From NCBI GenBank assembly GCA_037501455.1, contig CM074863.1:15992001-16056000 (forward strand): a DNA stretch of 64,000 nucleotides, given 5' to 3'. A program made the position numbers and the translations under genes. Of the stretch, positions 61,066 to 64,000 are shown piece by piece. The DNA comes from Lantana camara (lineage: Eukaryota; Streptophyta; Magnoliopsida; Lamiales; Verbenaceae). The notes beneath the pieces were generated by a model, which had not been told where the DNA came from, made no database searches, and worked only from the letters and a program-made list of their open reading frames with translations. Each line of letters opens with the position of its first letter. Within the stretch, counting starts at the first letter, position 1.

Positions 61066-61400
61066 ACTATAGTAACAAGTTACACAACAATTAATAAATG
61101 AAATTACACCGACAAACCCTAAAGATTGATCCAATTACAGAAACTTCACTAAAACTTTGAGAAATTACAAAAACTATAGTAACAAGTTACACAACAATTA
61201 ATAAATGAAATTACACCGACAAACCCTAAAGATTGATCCAATTACAGAAACTTATCTAAAACTTTGAGAAATTACAAAAACTTTCTTATTAAAGAACTCT
61301 TAAAGTTTGAGAAATTACAAAAACTTTCTTATTAAAGAACTCTTAAAGTTTGAGAAATTACAAAAACTTTCTTATTAAAGAATATAATTCACTATACATC
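61066..61400. repeat. Nested tandem repeats (107-bp x2 and 43-bp x ~2.7)
   Basis: A 107-bp unit starting ACTATAGTAACAAG occurs at 61066 and 61173 nearly unchanged. Its end flows into a 43-bp unit (TTTGAGAAATTACAAAAACT) at 61263, 61306 and 61349. The phrase TTTGAGAAATTACAAA is the one found in the arms of the small elements in the TMEM120-like gene, so the array seems to have grown out of a copy of that family. Confidence 0.85.
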
Positions 61401-62469
61401 ACGATCGTCGAATTTTGATGATTTCAACCCTAACTATTTATGAGTACCATATTTCATCCCTAAGTTAGGCCATAGTTAGTGAAAAGAAGTTGTATAATTA
61501 AGTCGAACATCAAGATATGCAAGTTTAATTAATCCTTAGTAAAAAAAGAAAAACTTCACATCAAAACCAAAACACCTCACCACTTATGTATAAGTAACTG
61601 GTGCATACTTTGCTATAATCCCAATCTGACACTTGAATAAAAACAATTTAACTGCAGCAGTTTACCTTTTACCTTTGTTTTATCACGAAAAATCAGACAA
61701 AAGCATATGTGTCACACTTTTTCTTCAACTTCTGTGCTTCCACTTCCACCATAATGAGAAGAGTTTTGACTTTCAGGATTGGAAAATCTGTAAAGCATTC
61801 ATGCTTCAACCACCTGCAACCAGTAGAAAAAGGCACAAGAAACAGACAGCATTCATAATGATGCTGTCAATTGTCAACAATGTGATGAAATACAATAGAA
61901 CATTAACGAATGAACAAAATTCTGGCTAAATTAAATGCCAGCACAAGCAAAAAAACAGCTGCACTTCTTGGATGCCATCATGCTTCGTTCCAGTCACAAA
62001 TTACAGCCTAATTTGTACAATGATTACAACATAATCCATAACAACTGATTCTGGCTACATTTTCTTTCTTTGTTTGGGGGCTGTCGGCAGTATTTTAGTA
62101 CAACTCTTGGACGATGACAAGAACCATCCTGGAAAGACTCCACACCTCAAAACCTTCTGTGTGAGAACAGAAGCTAAACATAATTCTTCAGCAATGTCTC
62201 TTTCTGATCAGAAAATGAAGCTCAATAATACCATGGAACTGAAATATGCAAACTGACTGTTTCAATCCTCCTGAATACCGAGGGTTGCTAACAGAGTTAA
62301 GTAAATAATTCAACACCTTGTTCAACCTGTATATCAACTTGAATGAACACAAACACAGAGAAAATCAGAGAATGCTACGTCAAAATTGGATAAAAACATT
62401 ATGCACTAAAGAAACAATAATATATCATGAGGAGAGAGAACTTACAGAATAGTAGTACATCAATACATT
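61401..62469. other. Spacer and 3' untranslated region of PDAT
   Basis: The right part should be the PDAT 3' untranslated region. A strong donor (TTCTGTAAGTTC, minus strand, about 62450-62461) lies 10-20 bases past the PDAT stop, suggesting a 3' UTR intron. No other gene seen. Confidence 0.45.
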
Positions 62470-63940
62470 CTATAACTTTAGCTTTATCCTCTCCGACCAC
62501 TTTAAAATATCAGAATGCACTTGATCCCCGCCAATCTCCTCTCCAGTGGCACCTGCTGCAACCCTAATGATATCTTCAATTAGGGCAAAATTTCCCATAA
62601 TATCAACGTGGGCCCCACTTTGGGTTCCCCTGCCCTCTAAAAGAGTCACTGGAGGATTATGATTATACTCCCTTATGACTGTACGGATTCCTGAGGGATT
62701 GAATCTAGTCTTTCCTCTCCAGGCTTTGGCACACATATATCCAGCACTTAGAACTGGGACAGTTTCATCTCCATCTACAGAATAAACTCCTCCTTTCAAG
62801 CAAGGACATTCATCTCCACCGTCTGCTGATGTGTCAATCTGGAAAGGTATAAAGCACTCTGCAGCAGAACCCAACTTATATACATATGCTCTTTCAGTGG
62901 GGATCCCTACTCCATACATTGAAAAGATTTCCATCTCTGGGGCATTGGGTAATCTGCAAAAGCATAATTGAGTATGAAAATCGCTATTCCAGATAAAATA
63001 CTAATCAAACCTCTACACGAATAATATAGTAGCATTACTTTGTCTCGAGAGGATTTGACCAGTATTTGAAATGATTGTATTTTTCATCATCCAGATCATC
63101 GGCGATTCCATATGAAAAATGAGCACCACCACGCTTCATCATTTTTGGTGCAACGAAATGAAGCAGATCCAAGATCGCATTAGCAGTGTAGACCTTATAA
63201 TCAGCTACTGCTTTGACTCCACCAATGCCCATATCAAGGTACTCTGTCCATACATCACGACAGGTTGTGTTTGCCATATTATTTCCCTTGATAGCACCCT
63301 AATATCACAAAAAGTAGAAACAAATGAATAAAATTTTTCTTGATATTAAGGAAAATATTTCCCCTTTAGGAAAAAATTCGCCTTCATTCAGGACAGACAT
63401 TCAAATTTTATGTTTTTGCACTTTTCTGGGCAGAACAGATTGACAATAAGTAATTACTGAAGCAAGGTAGTGCTGTAAGGCCAGAAAACTTAAGTTGTAC
63501 ACAGTAGATCTCAAGATAAAATAAAAGTGTGATCCAGATTTAGCAACATCCTAAGTGAAAGATGCAGAAAAATATGGTATATTCCAAAGAAAATTGCTGA
63601 TTTAATCTGAAAACTTACTCTAAAATCAACACTCTCAATCTTAGATGAATGTAAATCAGCAACATCCTTTCCAAACGATACCATTCTTCCGTACTTCGCA
63701 TGAATAGCTTTGGCTGAATCCTGTGTCATGTTATTGCCTGCACTCTGACCATTGCTACCCTTTTTCTTCGAAGTACACGTGTGACCTTCTTCAGGAGACC
63801 AATCAAGTCCACCCCAGATGGTGTCCCCACCCTTTGGTATCATTGACATTGTTGAATCCCAAGTACGAGTCATTTTCATCACATGCTGTAAAGTTTGAAG
63901 TCCAAACACATCCATATCCAAAACACCTGGGGCAACAGCC
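62470..63940 (-). CDS. PDAT: Phospholipid:diacylglycerol acyltransferase, C-terminal exons (partial)
   Basis: PDAT moves an acyl group from a membrane phospholipid to diacylglycerol, making triacylglycerol and lysophospholipid at the ER; it belongs to the LCAT-like family. Visible exons in gene order: 63940-63619, 63298-63039, 62953-62470, in continuous frame and about 355 residues. They correspond to the second half of a ~670-residue protein; the N-terminal exons, including the membrane anchor and the catalytic serine, lie beyond 64000. The catalytic Asp is in VYSVDGDETVPVLSAGYM and the His in GRGTQSGAHVDIMGN. The segment GVGIPTERAYVYKL is a further PDAT landmark. The acceptor before 63940 is CTGTGCAG. 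No damage in the visible part. PDAT1 versus PDAT2 is not decided, though similarity to PDAT1 is strong from memory. Confidence 0.93.
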
Positions 63941-64000
63941 CTGCACAGGCACAAATAAAAAGATAAGACTCCACACACGAAAGACTTTCAAATCCAAGCA

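Noticed and set aside
61066..61400. CRISPR-like spacing of repeats
   Set aside because: Units are contiguous tandem repeats without unique spacers, in a plant nuclear context; CRISPR does not apply.

Overview
The window is nuclear DNA of a flowering plant. Genes are intron-rich with canonical plant splice sites, the spacers are AT-rich and full of small transposons, and the families are plant-specific: myosin XI, an Alfin-like PHD protein, a miR169-targeted NF-YA, a PMI1-related protein and PDAT. A eudicot is very likely. I cannot fix the order from sequence alone.

Layout: (1) 1136-13242 (+) is a complete 39-exon class XI myosin. (2) 15031-17835 (-) is a complete 8-exon TMEM120/TMPIT-like membrane protein whose introns hold small inverted-repeat elements. 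(3) 18595-23500 is a 4.9 kb LTR retrotransposon with a perfect 5 bp target-site duplication. It has no pol and carries mainly a spliced antisense gene (aORF). (4) 24598-25563 is a ~970 bp foldback palindrome in AT-rich spacer. (5) 28979-32454 (+) is a PMI1-related NT-C2 protein ending in a LysM-like segment. (6) 33760-37433 (-) is an Alfin-like PHD-finger histone reader. (7) 39755-41886 (-) is an NF-YA CCAAT-binding subunit with a miR169 target site just past its stop codon. (8) 46952-58002 is an 11 kb Tat-lineage Ty3/gypsy element with gag, protease, RT, two RNase H domains, integrase, and an antisense gene homologous to the one in the first element. Its reading frames are broken, yet its LTRs are almost identical. 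A 0.4 kb hAT-like element sits inside its 3' LTR, and a larger relative with a perfect 8 bp duplication lies at 59787-60940. (9) 62470-63940 (-) is the 3' part of a PDAT gene that runs off the right edge.

The host genes are unrelated single loci (transport, membrane, chloroplast or organelle positioning, chromatin reading, transcription, oil synthesis) and do not form a cluster. The most unusual content is the pair of retrotransposons with a shared antisense, intron-containing gene. In both, a TATA-like box lies on the antisense strand at a similar distance upstream of that gene. The pol-less copy keeps the antisense gene while having lost everything needed for its own transposition. Exon coordinates are my manual splice calls, checked by reading-frame continuity; no search or alignment program was run.
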